This document shows, in pieces, positions 1 to 11,715 of a stretch of 64,000 nucleotides of DNA. Source of the DNA: Cornus controversa (lineage: Eukaryota > Streptophyta > Magnoliopsida > Cornales > Cornaceae). The first letter of the stretch is position 1; each line of letters starts with the position of its first letter. The stretch is taken from NCBI GenBank assembly GCA_026545225.1, contig CM048852.1, forward strand, positions 13,736,146 to 13,800,145. Direction: 5' to 3'. The translations under genes were made by a program, and so were the position numbers. The notes beneath the pieces are model-generated. The model was not told where the DNA came from and made no database searches. It saw only the letters and a list, made by a program, of their open reading frames with translations.

Positions 1-1950
1 TCAGCGTTCAACACGGCAGCAATGTCGTTGCCCATTGTGGCACCCACAGTTGGGTCTTTTGCGGGTCATTTGGCCTGTTGAACTTTTCTGGAGTGGGGCG
101 CCAATGGTGGTGGTGGTGGGAAGTCGATGGTGGTGGTGGTCGGGAGAGGTGGGACGTCAATGGTGGAGATTGAACATAGAGAGACGAAAGAAAGAGTGAG
201 AGATCGACTGAATGTCCTTTTTGGACATTTTTTTTTATTTTTATTTTATTTTGTTTTAAGGGTATTTTAGACATTTTAATTGGCAAATTGTCAATTTGTC
301 CTTATTTGAACAATTTTAAAAATATAAGGCGTTAATTGAACGGCAGGACTATTTGCACATTCTGTATATAGCAATAGTGTTTTTTTGCACTTTACCCTTG
401 AATTAATATAAAAAAATTTCAAGTAATACATTTAAAAAAAGGAAGTTGCATATATTCGACACAACCTAAGAAAGCTATTTTACATTATTCCTGCTGAACC
501 AAACTAATGGAGGGAAGGACCACTGTTCTTTCCCTCGGTGTATTTTCTCATCTCCTCTATTCTCCTACCGTCCCTTACTCAAATTTTCATCCTACCCAAA
601 AGTACATCTGTATCAGGTTTATTATGTTGTTTTAGTTTCTAAAATTAAATTCTTGCAGTTTCAATTATCAAAATTACAGTTAGCTTCCCATTTTCTCATG
701 ACTCAAGTAAGAAAAAACTGAGAACCAAACTTTTTTTTCTTCTCTCCTCTAAATGGAAAAATGGTTTGGTGGCATTTGCAATTGTTCCCTGATTAAGAAG
801 ATAGTGGAGTCAAATTTGTAATACCCCGAAAATTTAGACGTCAATTATTTTAAATTTTGAATTACTTTATATTATTTTATTAATTCATGTGAAATGCCTT
901 GTCTCTATTTTTATCATTTTATGTGAGTCGTTTTTCCTTTATATGCATTTTATCATTTCATGTGAATTGTTGGGTTTTATTTATTTTATAATTTTATTTG
1001 AATTGTTTTCTCTTTATAGATTCTTATTATTTTCTATGAATTGCTTTGCTTTTATATTTTTATCATTTTATATGAATTGTTTATTGATTGTGTATTATTT
1101 AATTTAAATCTTTTAAATGCTTTAAATTGGGTTAGGGAGGAATGTGGGCAGGTGCAGCGTGCTGGGGAAGAAGCCCCAGGTCCCTCCCCACGCGCTTGGC
1201 CAGTGCGTGGCGCCTGCGTCGAGAAAAGACTTTTTGGGCCCCACTCGCTGAGGCCCACCTCTGGGTCCAATATGAGTCCATTACGAATTATCCTTCTATT
1301 TTTTTAAAATTTTTTGAAACTTTTTAAAATTTTAAAAAATTATTTTTAAAAGTACTTTTATTATTCCAAAAATTTCCAAAATTTTATGTCAACTTCGTGG
1401 GGGTTTAAGGAGCTTGGGTTTTAAATTTCATGTCGAAATGATTTTCCCTTGTTTTAAATTAAATTTTAAAATGTATAAAAATTTCCAAAAATTCATAAAT
1501 TTTTACTATAACTTTCTCGAGATTAAATGAACTTGGATTTAAATTTTCATTCCGAAATGAGCTTTCCTTGTAGTTGAATGGATTTTTAAAATGTCTAAAA
1601 GTTGGGTTTTCACCTTCTTTTATTTTAGAAAATATTTTAAAATTCTAGAAAAATTCAAGTAACCTTATAGGGATAAAATACATCTGGGTTTTAAATTTCA
1701 AGTAAAAATGAGTTTCCCTTGTGGTTGTATCGGTTGTAAAAGTATGCCTCAAGCTATGTTTTATTTTCTTTTTACAGAAAGATATTTTTTTAAATTTTTG
1801 AAAATTTTTGAAAATTTCAGAATGATTAAATAGGGTTCTTAGAAGCAGAATAGGCCCAGAAACCTATATTAGAATAAGGTTTATACTCCCTCAAAGATTT
1901 GAGTGCATTAGAGGCTTGATTGGGTATTTGATCCTATAATGGATGGTTGT
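1..1950. repeat. Tandem duplication, copy 1 (right part only)
   Basis: This stretch is repeated almost perfectly at 3490-5448. By eye I count only about five substitutions plus a few bases of indel in T- and A-runs. It holds ~816 bp of flank followed by the first 1134 bp of a gypsy LTR (817-1950). Identity stops abruptly at 1950/5448 inside the LTR. The simplest reading is a tandem duplication of a ~3498-bp unit (1951-5448), whose first copy starts left of the window. No credible gene is present; the His/Pro-rich reading frame on the minus strand is the antisense of a GGT-rich tract. Confidence 0.9.
817..1950 (+). mobile_element. Truncated Ty3/gypsy-type LTR (duplicated copy)
   Basis: It begins with TGTAATACCCCG, identical to the start of the full LTR at 4315, and follows that LTR for 1134 bp. 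It then ends at the duplication breakpoint rather than at a transposon end. It has no target-site duplication of its own, as expected if it arose by segmental duplication and not by insertion. Confidence 0.85.
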
Positions 1951-3489
1951 CAAGGTGAACCTCCTCGACCTTTCAGTTCTGATTATATTCTTTGTGAATA
2001 GAGATTCGGTCAACCTGGTGGTAGCAAGCGCTCAGTTGGTTGGATAGCAAGACCGGTTGCCCTTCAGTTTGTCGATCTCCCACTGCATCTGGACCTTCCA
2101 TTCAAGGTAAAACTGTGTGGGATTGATCTAATCTTAGTTGGGTCGGCTATGGTGAGGATGTCTACCTACAGGCTGGTTATGATGAGAGGCACTCAATGAC
2201 TGGTTGCTTGATTTGGCCCCTTCATTTCGCTGTCATCTAGGGTCTCTCACGCTTTCGGGGCGTTCAACCCTTGCCCCTTCATTCCGCTGTCATTATATAT
2301 GCAAAAAATGAGTTATTAACATTTCTTTATAAAATATTATCATTAATAAACAAAATAAGAGTTAAGAGTCATTGTAGAATGGATAAATTTTATATTAAAT
2401 TATGTTATGTATCTCAATACTTCTACTTTAAATGAATTGTAAACGTTCTTAAAAATGTGTTTTGAAGTATCTAAGAAGTATCAGATAAATATTAGAAGTA
2501 AAAAAAATAGTTTAAAATTATGAATAGTTTTAGGAAGTATCCGAAAGTATTCGAGAAATATTGGTATTGGATACGGACACAATACGGGTACATTACTCTT
2601 GTAGAAGTACTATTCGTGCTTCCTAGATCTTAGCTAGAGAGCTCTCCAAAATTTAAGATGTTAATGTCACTTGTTCTATGTTGCTACCGTTGTATCTTGT
2701 AGTACTTTCAAGATATGACTGTATTCTTATTTTTTTCATGCCGAAATAAATAAATGATGATGTAGTAAGTAGGATTGGAGTCGGGTAAACAAAATAGAGG
2801 CAAGCTAAAGGTATTCTTTGCCACAACCAAATACCAAATAAATTAAATAAATGATGTATAGGTTCCCATCGGATGGAAAGTGAAGGTCAAAACAATTGGG
2901 AATCGGTAGAGGAGGTTGCTGATATCCTCCACACATGCAAATTAGATTCTCTCTCTCCCACTGATCTGACTCCCGGTATGAAATTTGGTTTCTTATATTG
3001 GCACCATTAGATTCGTACTTTAGACACATATTGTGTACTTTTACTTCTTAATGCGATACCGGCATCACATTTTTTTATGTTCTGTTCAGTTGGGATTATA
3101 ATATATACTAGCATTGATTGATATATTTCTGTTCACTTAATTTTATATGTAATCATGGGAATAAATCTTTGCATCCACATGACATAACTTGTTTGTTTAT
3201 ATGGGATTCAATATGCTGAGTTCCATGACCTTACTTTAGGCATTGTTTTGCACAAATTTGTGAACACGTTATAAGGTGACATGTGGCTTTGCAAATTTAA
3301 TGGTGGCCCATGTTTTAACAATCAATTTATGGGTATTACATTGGTCTCATAGACTGATATACAATGAGGGATTTGCCGTTTGTATAAGGCTTGTTTGGGT
3401 GCCGAATCTTCATGGGTCAATTGTATACTGATGGACCACGGAGTTGTAGTCTTGTGCATAGCTAGAGCAACAGTGCTCAAATGGAGGTA
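1951..3489. other. Non-coding DNA between the duplicate copies
   Basis: I recognise no gene here. A 20-base sequence occurs twice with one mismatch at about 2217 and 2275, and the rest is AT-rich. Under the tandem-duplication model this is the left part of the duplicated unit, and its partner lies just left of the window. Confidence 0.6.
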
Positions 3490-5448
3490 TCAGCGTTCAA
3501 CACGGCAGCAATGTCGCTGGCCATTGTGGCACCCACAGTTGGGTCTTTTGCGGGTCATTTGGCCTGTTGAACTTTTCTGGAGTGGGGCGCCAATGGTGGT
3601 GGTGGTGGGAAGTCGATGGTGGTGGTGGTCGGGAGAGGTGGGACGTCAATGGTGGAGATTGAACATAGAGAGACGAAAAGAAAGAGTGAGAGATCGACTG
3701 AATGTCCTTTTTGGACATTTTTTTTTATTTTTTTATTTTTATTTTATTTTGTTTTAAGGGTATTTTAGACATTTTAATTGGCAAATTGTCAATTTGTCCT
3801 TATTTGAACAATTTTAAAAATATAAGACGTTAATTGAACGGCAGGACTATTTGCACATTCTGTATATAGCAATAGTGTTTTTTTGCACTTTACCCTTGAA
3901 TTAATATAAAAAAATTTCAAGTAATACATTTAAAAAACGGAAGTTGCATATATTCGACACAACCTAAGAAAGCTATTTTACATTATTCCTGCTGAACCAA
4001 ACTAATGGAGGGAAGGACCACTGTTCTTTCCCTCGGTGTATTTTCTCATCTCCTCTATTCTCCTACCGTCCCTTACTCAAATTTTCATCCTACCCAAAAG
4101 TACATCTGTATCAGGTTTATTATGTTGTTTTAGTTTCTAAAATTAAATTCTTGCAGTTTCAATTATCAAAATTACAGTTAGCTTCCCATTTTCTCATGAC
4201 TCAAGTAAGAAAAAACTGAGAACCAAACTTTTTTTTCTTCTCTCCTCTAAATGGAAAAATGGTTTGGTGGCATTTGCAATTGTTCCCTGATTAAGAAGAT
4301 AGTGGAGTCAAATTTGTAATACCCCGAAAATTTAGACGTCAATTATTTTAAATTTTGAATTACTTTATATTATTTTATTAATTCATGTGAAATGCCTTGT
4401 CTCTATTTTTATCATTTTATGTGAGTCGTTTTTCCTTTATATGCATTTTATCATTTCATGTGAATTGTTGGGTTTTATTTATTTTATAATTTTATTTGAA
4501 TTGTTTTCTCTTTATAGATTCTTATTATTTTCTATGAATTGCTTTGCTTTTATATTTTTATCATTTTATATGAATTGTTTATTGATTGTGTATTATTTAA
4601 TTTAAATCTTTTAAATGCTTTAAATTGGGTTAGGGAGGAATGTGGGCAGGTGCAGCGTGCTGGGGAAGAAGCCCCAGGTCCCTCCCCACGCGCTTGGCCA
4701 GTGCGTGGCGCCTGCGTCGAGAAAAGACTTTTTGGGCCCCACTCGCTGAGGCCCACCTCTGGGTCCAATATGAGTCCATTACGAATTATCCTTCTATTTT
4801 TTTAAAATTTTTTGAAACTTTTTAAAATTTTAAAAAATTATTTTTAAAAGTACTTTTATTATTCCAAAAATTTCCAAAATTTTATGTCAACTTCGTGGGG
4901 GTTTAAGGAGCTTGGGTTTTAAATTTCATGTCGAAATGATTTTCCCTTGTTTTAAATTAAATTTTAAAATGTATAAAAATTTCCAAAAATTCATAAATTT
5001 TTACTATAACTTTCTCGAGATTAAATGAACTTGGATTTAAATTTTCATTCCGAAATGAGCTTCCCTTGTAGTTGAATGGATTTTTAAAATGTCTAAAAGT
5101 TGGGTTTTCACCTTCTTTTATTTTAGAAAATATTTTAAAATTCTAGAAAAATTCAAGTAACCTTATAGGGATAAAATACATCTGGGTTTTAAATTTCAAG
5201 TAAAAATGAGTTTCCCTTGTGGTTGTATCGGTTGTAAAAGTATGCCTCAAGCTATGTTTTATTTTCTTTTTACAGAAAGATATTTTTTTAAATTTTTGAA
5301 AATTTTTGAAAATTTCAGAATGATTAAATAGGGTTCTTAGAAGCAGAATAGGCCCAGAAACCTATATTAGAATAAGGTTTATACTCCCTCAAAGATTTGA
5401 GTGCATTAGAGGCTTGATTGGGTATTTGATCCTATAATGGATGGTTGT
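3490..5448. repeat. Tandem duplication, copy 2
   Basis: Near-identical to 1-1950. This copy runs on past 5448 into the rest of the LTR, so it is the parental arrangement. The flank (3490-4314) contains a GGT-rich tract and an AT-rich tract but no convincing coding sequence. Confidence 0.9.
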
Positions 5449-6791
5449 GTTATTTTTTTTGTCTTAACTGTTTTCTTCTTTAAGTTATAATTATCCATGT
5501 TACACTTGGTATAGTTTATTTGGGAATGAGTTTTCTCCTTGTGATGTTTGGATATTTGATTATTTAAATCCTTGTGTCTTGTGCATTTTCAATAATTGTG
5601 TACCTTATTCTTATTTATGTTGTAATTTGGTTTGGGAGGCATGTAAGGATTGCCGGGGCATGTTAGGATAATACGTATCTAAAATTAAAGGAGGCATGTA
5701 AGGATTGCCAGGGCATATTAGGATTGCCAATACCTATTAAGGTATCTAAAATTAAAGGAGGCATGTAAAGATTGCCAGGGCATATCAGGATTGCCAATAC
5801 CTATTAAGGTATCTAAAATTAAAGGAGGTATGTAAGGATTGCCGAGGCATATTAGGATTGCCAATACCTATTAAGGTATCTAAAATTAAAGGAGGCATGT
5901 AAGGATTGTCGGGGCATATCAGGATTGCCAATACCTATTAAGGTATCTAAAATTAAAGAAGGCATGTAAGGATTGCCGGGGCATATCAGGATTGCCAATA
6001 CCTATTAAGGTATCTAAAATTAAAGGAGGCATGTAAAAATTGCCGGGGCATGTCAGGATTGCAAATACCTATTAAGGTATCTCAAATTTAAGGAGGCATG
6101 TAAGGATTGGCATGAGCATGTCAGGATTGCTTTAACTTGATAAAATATATGCATATGTTTCTGTATTCTGAACTTAAAGAATGTGTTCATTGCTTTATGA
6201 TAAGGGTTTTAATGGACATGGTAAAAGATGGCTTTTATTTTGAAAACATGAACTGAATAAGGAATGACCTGAATGTTTACACCTATATTTATCTCTTGTG
6301 TCCCTCCCATTGAGGGTATGTATATTGGTTCTCTGATTAGGATACAGTAGCTAGAACTTACTCGTGGGTTTAACCCACTTTGTTGATATTTCAGGTCCCA
6401 AGTAGGTTCCACCGCAAGGATAGAGTATTAGGGTTGGTTGTGGCAGATATCTCCTCTCATCTGTCTCAGGGTAGGAATTCATCTTCTTCTTCAAGAGTTC
6501 AAGCCATGATCTTTATGAAGGTTTTGTTTATTGGTTTTAATTTAGTGTTGCAATTTTTTGTTCATTCTAGTTAAGGGGTCCTTGGGTTACGGGACTTCCA
6601 AATTGTAATACCAGACACGTACTCAATTATTTAATATTTATATTAATTCAGAGAGACTTTCTTTCCCGCTTTTAGATTTTATTCATTATGTCTTTTGTCC
6701 TCTATGCTTGTTCTTATCAGTTGTTAGTATTTTCCAAGTTTTGTGTATGAGACTAGCTACCTCATGCGCGAAATTTTGTGGGGGTATTTCA
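4315..6791 (+). mobile_element. Full 5' LTR of a decayed Ty3/gypsy element
   Basis: The LTR starts TGTAATACCCC and ends GGGGTATTTCA. These ends are inverted repeats of each other with one mismatch, and the whole is 2477 bp. A primer-binding site follows three bases later at 6794, then remnants of gag and pol in the same orientation. The LTR contains the 67-bp tandem array. No matching 3' LTR is seen in the window, so the element is truncated. Confidence 0.85.
5634..6130 (+). repeat. 67-bp tandem repeat array inside the LTR
   Basis: Units start at 5690, 5757, 5824, 5891, 5958, 6025 and 6092, exactly 67 bp apart. A shortened unit precedes them at 5634, and the last unit is partial. Each unit contains GGAGGCATGTAAGGATTGCC, an AGGATTGCC echo, and AATACCTATTAAGGTAT. 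Units differ by a few substitutions. This is a minisatellite within the LTR. Confidence 0.95.
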
Positions 6792-6793
6792 TT

Positions 6794-6804
6794 TGGTATC
6801 AGAG
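6794..6804 (+). promoter_or_regulatory. Primer-binding site (initiator Met tRNA type)
   Basis: TGGTATCAGAG sits three bases after the LTR end. It matches the common plant retrotransposon primer site complementary to the 3' end of initiator methionine tRNA. This fixes the LTR boundary and the plus orientation. Confidence 0.85.
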
Positions 6805-6943
6805 TATTCCAGGTTCAAGTGTCCTTGGGTTTTAAGGGTCACTCGTAAGGTGTCTTCCACGTTGCGTATTCTGATAAATAGAATCTAGGTATAGGACTTG
6901 TGGTACTTCATACGTTTTAGTCTATTATTGGGGTTTTATCCAG

Positions 6944-7538
6944 ATGTCACCCCATAGGAGGAGGAATGTGAACCACAACTAGAGTTAGGACAATGTTTAG
7001 GGTGAAAATGCTGAACTTCCTCCCGATTTGGCAACCATGATCGCTTAGGCTGTAGCTACAGGAGTGGAGATTGCTCTTTAGAGTCAAGAGCCACCACAAC
7101 AGCCACTGAAATGGAGCATGGTCCATTACTAATGGAACAACCTAATAGTTGAGAAGGATTCAAAACTCTTTCACAAGAGGGAGTTCCTAAACTTATTGTA
7201 GAGGGGCAGAACAGTCGTAGGGTATGAGCATGAGTAAACCAATTTATCTTTGCTTGCACTTGAGGAGGTGAACACTGAAGAGAAGAAGGTGAGTTGTTTC
7301 GCGAATGTTTTGATTTAGCCTACTCGATAGGTCATTGTGGCTAATCTAGCTTATTCCACTTATACTTAGGTGGTTGATGCTACATTGTGGCAGTGTCAAA
7401 TAAGGAGGGATTTTAAGGACAGGGGGATAAACAAAATGATAGATACTCTACTAGTCAGATAGTGGAAAAGAAAAATAGAAATAGCATGGTAATCTGTTCA
7501 ACAAATGAACTATGGGAAGGTCTACAACGTTATGACAT
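6944..7538 (+). pseudogene. Degenerate gypsy gag remnant
   Basis: An ATG at 6944 opens with a Met-Ser-Pro-His-Arg-Arg-Arg start, like the arginine-rich start of chromovirus-type gag. In-frame stops follow almost at once and recur throughout. The position between the primer site and the protease fits gag. Identification rests on context and the short N-terminal resemblance. Confidence 0.5.
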
Positions 7539-7856
7539 ATGATGAGTAGGCTCCTTAGGCGATATCACTCTTTTGTGTCTCAGCCGTTTGTTAGGATATC
7601 GGGTATACTTACTCAATCATGTAGTTCTCCACTTACTATAACTACACCATTGGGAGTTACTACGGTATTACGGGAATGCTGTAGTCAAGCCACTATAGGC
7701 GTTGGCAGACTCAGGTTCTTGGCTGACCTATTGGTCTTAGACATAAATTCATATGATGTCATATTTGGGATGGATTGGTTATCACATTACCATGCTCAAG
7801 TTAATTGTCACGATAAGACAATTGTTTTGCTATACCAGGTTAGGAGATGTACTTGA
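7539..7856 (+). pseudogene. Retropepsin-like protease fragment (gypsy)
   Basis: A 105-codon open stretch ends with SYDVIFGMDWLSHYHAQVNC, which matches the conserved second half of Ty3/gypsy protease (consensus-like D-V-I-x-G-M-D-W-L). The active-site D-[ST]-G region upstream is not recognisable, so this is a relic. It lies between gag and RT debris in the expected order. The methionine start is unlikely to be biological. Confidence 0.8.
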
Positions 7857-7984
7857 TTGCTATGTCGCAATCGAAGGGAGGGTCTAGAACGCACTTATTC
7901 TTTATCAACGAGGAGTCTCCAGAAGGAACCAGGTATCCTTAGATTATATTCCAGTGGTATGAGACTTTCAGGATGTGTTTTAGG

Positions 7985-8612
7985 AAATTTCAAGACTACC
8001 ACCGAGTCGTGAGATAGACTTTATAATTTACTTAGCTTCAGGCACCAGGCATACTTCTAGGTTAGAGGATGACCATGCCAGACATCTTCGTATCATTTTT
8101 CAGGCACTAAGAGATCACTAGTTATATGCAAAGTTTGAGAAATGTGATTTCTGGCAGAGGAAGGTGAAGTTCTTGGGTCATGTAGTATTTGAGAAGGGAT
8201 AGCGGTGGATCCTAGCAAGGTGTCTGCGGTATTGGAGTGCGGGTAACCTTCCTCACCCATAGAGATTTGTAGTTTTCTAGGATTAGCTGGTTATTGTTGT
8301 AGGTTCATTCAGGGTTTCTCTAAGATTGCTAGCCTTCTCACCCATTTAACTAAAAAGGGTGTGCCTTTCGTTGGGATGTTTCTTGTCAGGTAGCATTTGA
8401 TGAGTTGAAGAGCAGGTTGATAATTGCACATGCCCTAGCTACTCATCAGAGTGGCATTGAGTACTTGGTATTCATCGATGCGTCATTATAAGGTCTGGAG
8501 TGTGTGCTGATGTAGAAGGAGAGGCCGATATCTTATGCTTCACGTAAGCTTAAGCCTTATGAGCTTAATTACCTGGTTCATGACTTGGAGTTGGCAGCCG
8601 TGGTTTTCTAGT
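7985..8612 (+). pseudogene. Degenerate reverse transcriptase/RNase H remnant (gypsy)
   Basis: Reading across frames and stops gives the RT thumb region (LYAKFEKCDFW, VKFLGHVV, FLGLAGYCCRFIQGFSKIA) and the start of RNase H (VFIDAS, PYELNY, HDLELAAVVF). The catalytic fingers/palm of RT and all of integrase are missing. The similarity ends near 8612. The order and spacing are those of a chromovirus-like Ty3/gypsy element with large internal deletions. Confidence 0.8.
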
Positions 8613-8639
8613 ATAGGCATAAAATGAAATGCTTGATTT

Positions 8640-9885
8640 TATATGCTTGAAATGCATATATGGGGTAACTATGAGAAAATGGGAAAAATAGACCGTACAT
8701 AGAATGTCAGAGTTGTCCAACCATGCTATGTAAGTGGCATTATTGCCCTATGAGGTATAACGGTCAAAGTGTTCTAATCATACTAAGGCTACGACCAAAG
8801 ATCAGATTATATCCATACTTGGTGATGATCAGAGTTGTTTAATCACCTTGAGGCAAAGATCAGATTATATCCATAATAGGTGACGATTGGAGTTGTCTAA
8901 TCACCTTCAGGCAAACCAAAATATTGCCAATGGAGTATGACATTGTCGGAGTTGTGCACGTCGTACGAATAAGTAGGAGGTGTCCTAAGTCACTTGATCT
9001 TTCGGAGAGGTCCAAATAATGTTGCGGTATCGGGTAAGACCCGAGAGAGAGTTATATCTTTATGCTTATGTGTTTGACTATTAAGCACGTCGTACGGGCT
9101 CAATGTAAATATATTGCGTTTGAGATTTGCAACTTGTTAAGTAGGAGACGTGGTAAATAATTTACATTGTTTATGTAAATGTTTATATATATATGTGTGT
9201 GTGTTTGTGCGTGTGTCTATATATATATGTTAATTTTGGATTTTTACTGCTTATTGAGCATGCTGTAAATGATTTTAAAAATCTTGTCTATTTGTAATTG
9301 TTATTTGTGCTAAAATTGTCATATGAGTTGTTGGTTCATGTACGCTAGTTGGAGCATGATTTTAATTATTGTGATATAATTGATGTGCATATTTGGGAAT
9401 CGACCTGCTAAAGAACGTAGTGAAAGCATTTATTATACCTTATTGAGCTTTTGAGCTCACATCCCCGTAGACTGCTTCAGCGTTCATCGTACCTTGTTAA
9501 GCTTTTGAGCTCATATCCCCCTAGATTTTGTAGGTATTGCTAATGATACGGATTTAGCTATGAGACTGATAGTAGTTGCAGAGGTAGTGATTAAATTCTA
9601 TATAATTTAATGTATGTCCAGGATATTGGATAGATGATTTATTTTTGAATTAAACGTATTGGACATTTTGTGTTGGATAGATTTTTTTCAGTTGTACATT
9701 TGATTTATGTATGTGAGATGGATATCAGGGTTTGATTTATTTAAATTGGAGATATATAATTTTTCTTGGAAATAGAAGAAGATTTGGACTTTAAAGCTAT
9801 TGATGATTAGATTGTGATTGATTGTGAGTGTTTGATCTCTCATATTGCGCCTCATTTTTCAGGACTCGAGAATTGGGCCGTGACA
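8640..9885 (+). mobile_element. Probable second LTR remnant, gypsy type
   Basis: The region carries the motif TTGAGCTTTTGAGCTCA about 400 bp before a terminal GGGCCGTGACA. The solo LTR at 14489-16338 has the same arrangement (TTGAGCTTGTGAGCTCA, then GGGGGCGTGACA). Short imperfect repeats with CAGAGTTGTCCAACC-like text lie at 8705-8960. The left end is not identifiable. It is not homologous to the 4315-6791 LTR, so it belongs to another element. Confidence 0.5.
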
Positions 9886-10004
9886 CTTAACTACCTACAA
9901 ATTATTATCTTTCATATTAGTATATCCTAAATTCTAAAATTAATATAGAAGTTAGTGTATATTTTATGAAAATGAGTAATACATTAACTTTTAAACTACT
10001 AACT

Positions 10005-10387
10005 TTGCTCAACCTTTCCCTTGTTCATCTTTTACTATAACAGTGCCCGTTTCAGAATTGAATCCCACACCAGTCTCTCATAATAGTTTTTTTAAAGTCT
10101 TTGTAAATTGCCCTCAGTTGGTTGAACTTATTTTTAAGTTGGATCTTTGTGTAGACCTTCCCTGTTTCTAGCTTCATTCCTAAAACTAAATTCCTCCGAC
10201 CAATATAGTTAAAGGTGGAATTTGTTCGATTTCCAACCATAACTTCTTCCTCCATACACAAAATGAAAACTTCAAAATGGGACTCATCCCATACTAATTT
10301 TCTATCATCACCTTCTTCTGTCAAGTCATCCCCTTCTAATGGCATATCATTACCAAACTCAACCACATTTTCATTATTGATATCCAT
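10005..10387 (-). pseudogene. Myb/SANT-like DNA-binding domain gene, frameshifted
   Basis: The 111-codon ORF at 10052-10387 opens with an acidic leader and then KLVWDESHFEVFILCMEEEV, GNRTNSTFN and YTKIQLKNKFNQLRAIYKDF. This is the pattern of the plant Myb/SANT-like domain (Myb_DNA-bind_3) found in L10-interacting MYB-like proteins and near plant transposons. After residue ~105 the family's continuation (TGVGFNSETGTVIVKDEQGK) is present but in another frame, and a stop follows. This is therefore a truncated, frameshifted copy. It has no intron or neighbours that would indicate a live gene. The domain assignment is by pattern memory. Confidence 0.7.
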
Positions 10388-10734
10388 CTAATTACACAAA
10401 CAAAATTACTAAATTAGAAGACACCAAAAAATTAGATGAACCAATTATAGTTTAAGAGCCACAGGTCTACATATCATTGATAACTATTTCGTTATTATTA
10501 TTTAATTATACTTGGTCACTTGGAACTAGTTTTTGAAGGGCAGAACTAGAAGACATCAATTTAAATGATACTAATGTTCAAAGACAAGCCAGTAGGCCAA
10601 TATCAAGTGGTAGAACAGGCATTATAATGATTTATCAATTGAAAATAAAAAACATTTATAAGGTAGGGAAAGAATTCAATAGAGAGAAAATTAAATATAT
10701 CATTTATAAATATAAGTTTTGAACACCCTAACAG

Positions 10735-10737
<3 letters not shown>

Positions 10738-10791
<54 letters not shown>
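10738..10791. repeat. (TA)n microsatellite
   Basis: About 27 uninterrupted TA dinucleotides. Confidence 0.95.
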
Positions 10792-10793
<2 letters not shown>

Positions 10794-11082
10794 CTAAAAG
10801 ATAACTAAAATGTTTGCCCTCCTAGTGTAATGTTGTTGTCCATAAATTAATCAAATAAGCTTTGAAGTGTAAAATAGGAGACGATGAATGGGGGAGGTGT
10901 GGCTTTAATAGGTGCTTGATGTTATTCATACGGATTATAATGATGTTTCTCAATCAATGAATACTCAAATCTCAATTAAAAACAGAGAGTAATACATGAG
11001 TTTTACGTATTTAACTAATTAATTAAAAGATACTTATTTATTTGACTTTTTACATATCTCAGAAAACAATCTCAATCCAATA

Positions 11083-11296
11083 GTTGAATATGGAGAGGTG
11101 ATGAGAAGTCTCTCTTAATAGCGTTATTAAAAAATATAATTAAATTATATTTTCATTTCTATAAATAAGAAAATAATTTAGAAACAATGGTTGAATATGG
11201 AGAGGTGATGAGAAGTCTCTCTTAATAGCGTTATTAAAAAATATAATTAAATTATATTTTCATTTCTATAAATAAGAAAATAATTTAGAAACAATG
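11083..11296. repeat. Tandem pair of a 107-bp unit
   Basis: The unit beginning GTTGAATATGGAGAGGTGAT occurs at 11083 and again at 11190. The two copies are essentially identical over 107 bp, which indicates a recent local duplication. Confidence 0.93.
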
Positions 11297-11500
11297 GATT
11301 ATTCAAATGATTTTGATTTCAAATCCAAATAAAAGTCATTAGAATACCAAATATTCACTAAAATATGTACAAGGGACATGATTAAATTACATGCACCTTA
11401 TAATAATGTGAGATTAGTGAAGACTGAAGGAAAGTAAGTAACAAGAAATATCACTTTTGTAAAAAAAAAATAAGTATTTAGATTAGAGACAGAAAGTGGA

Positions 11501-11669
11501 GAGAGAGAGAGAGAGCTGCTTAGATATATTAGGGGAGAGAGAGAGAGAGAGAGAGATGCTTAGATATATTTTTACTATTGTACTTTGTCGCACTTGAAAT
11601 TCGTTCAAATTTTTAGTTTATAGTCATTGATTCCATTCTGTTTATTTATTGCAGTTTCCTGTTTAAGAC

Positions 11670-11715
<46 letters not shown>
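11501..11715. repeat. GA and CT/TA microsatellites
   Basis: Two (GA)n tracts near 11500 and 11538 are each followed by GCTTAGATATATT, so the block itself is duplicated. A (CT)n run grading into (TA)n follows at 11671-11715. Confidence 0.85.

Noticed and set aside
8-286. His/Ser/Pro-rich minus-strand reading frame, repeated at 3497-3718
   Set aside because: It is the antisense of a GGT/GGA-rich tract, lies in duplicated non-coding DNA and has no domain or start context.
889-1327. Several short reading frames in the LTR, repeated at 4387-4825
   Set aside because: They lie inside a U3-like AT-rich LTR region, overlap each other in different frames, and are present only because the LTR segment is duplicated.
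5634-6130. Regular repeats that could suggest a CRISPR-like array
   Set aside because: Units are contiguous 67-bp tandem copies without spacers, inside a plant LTR.
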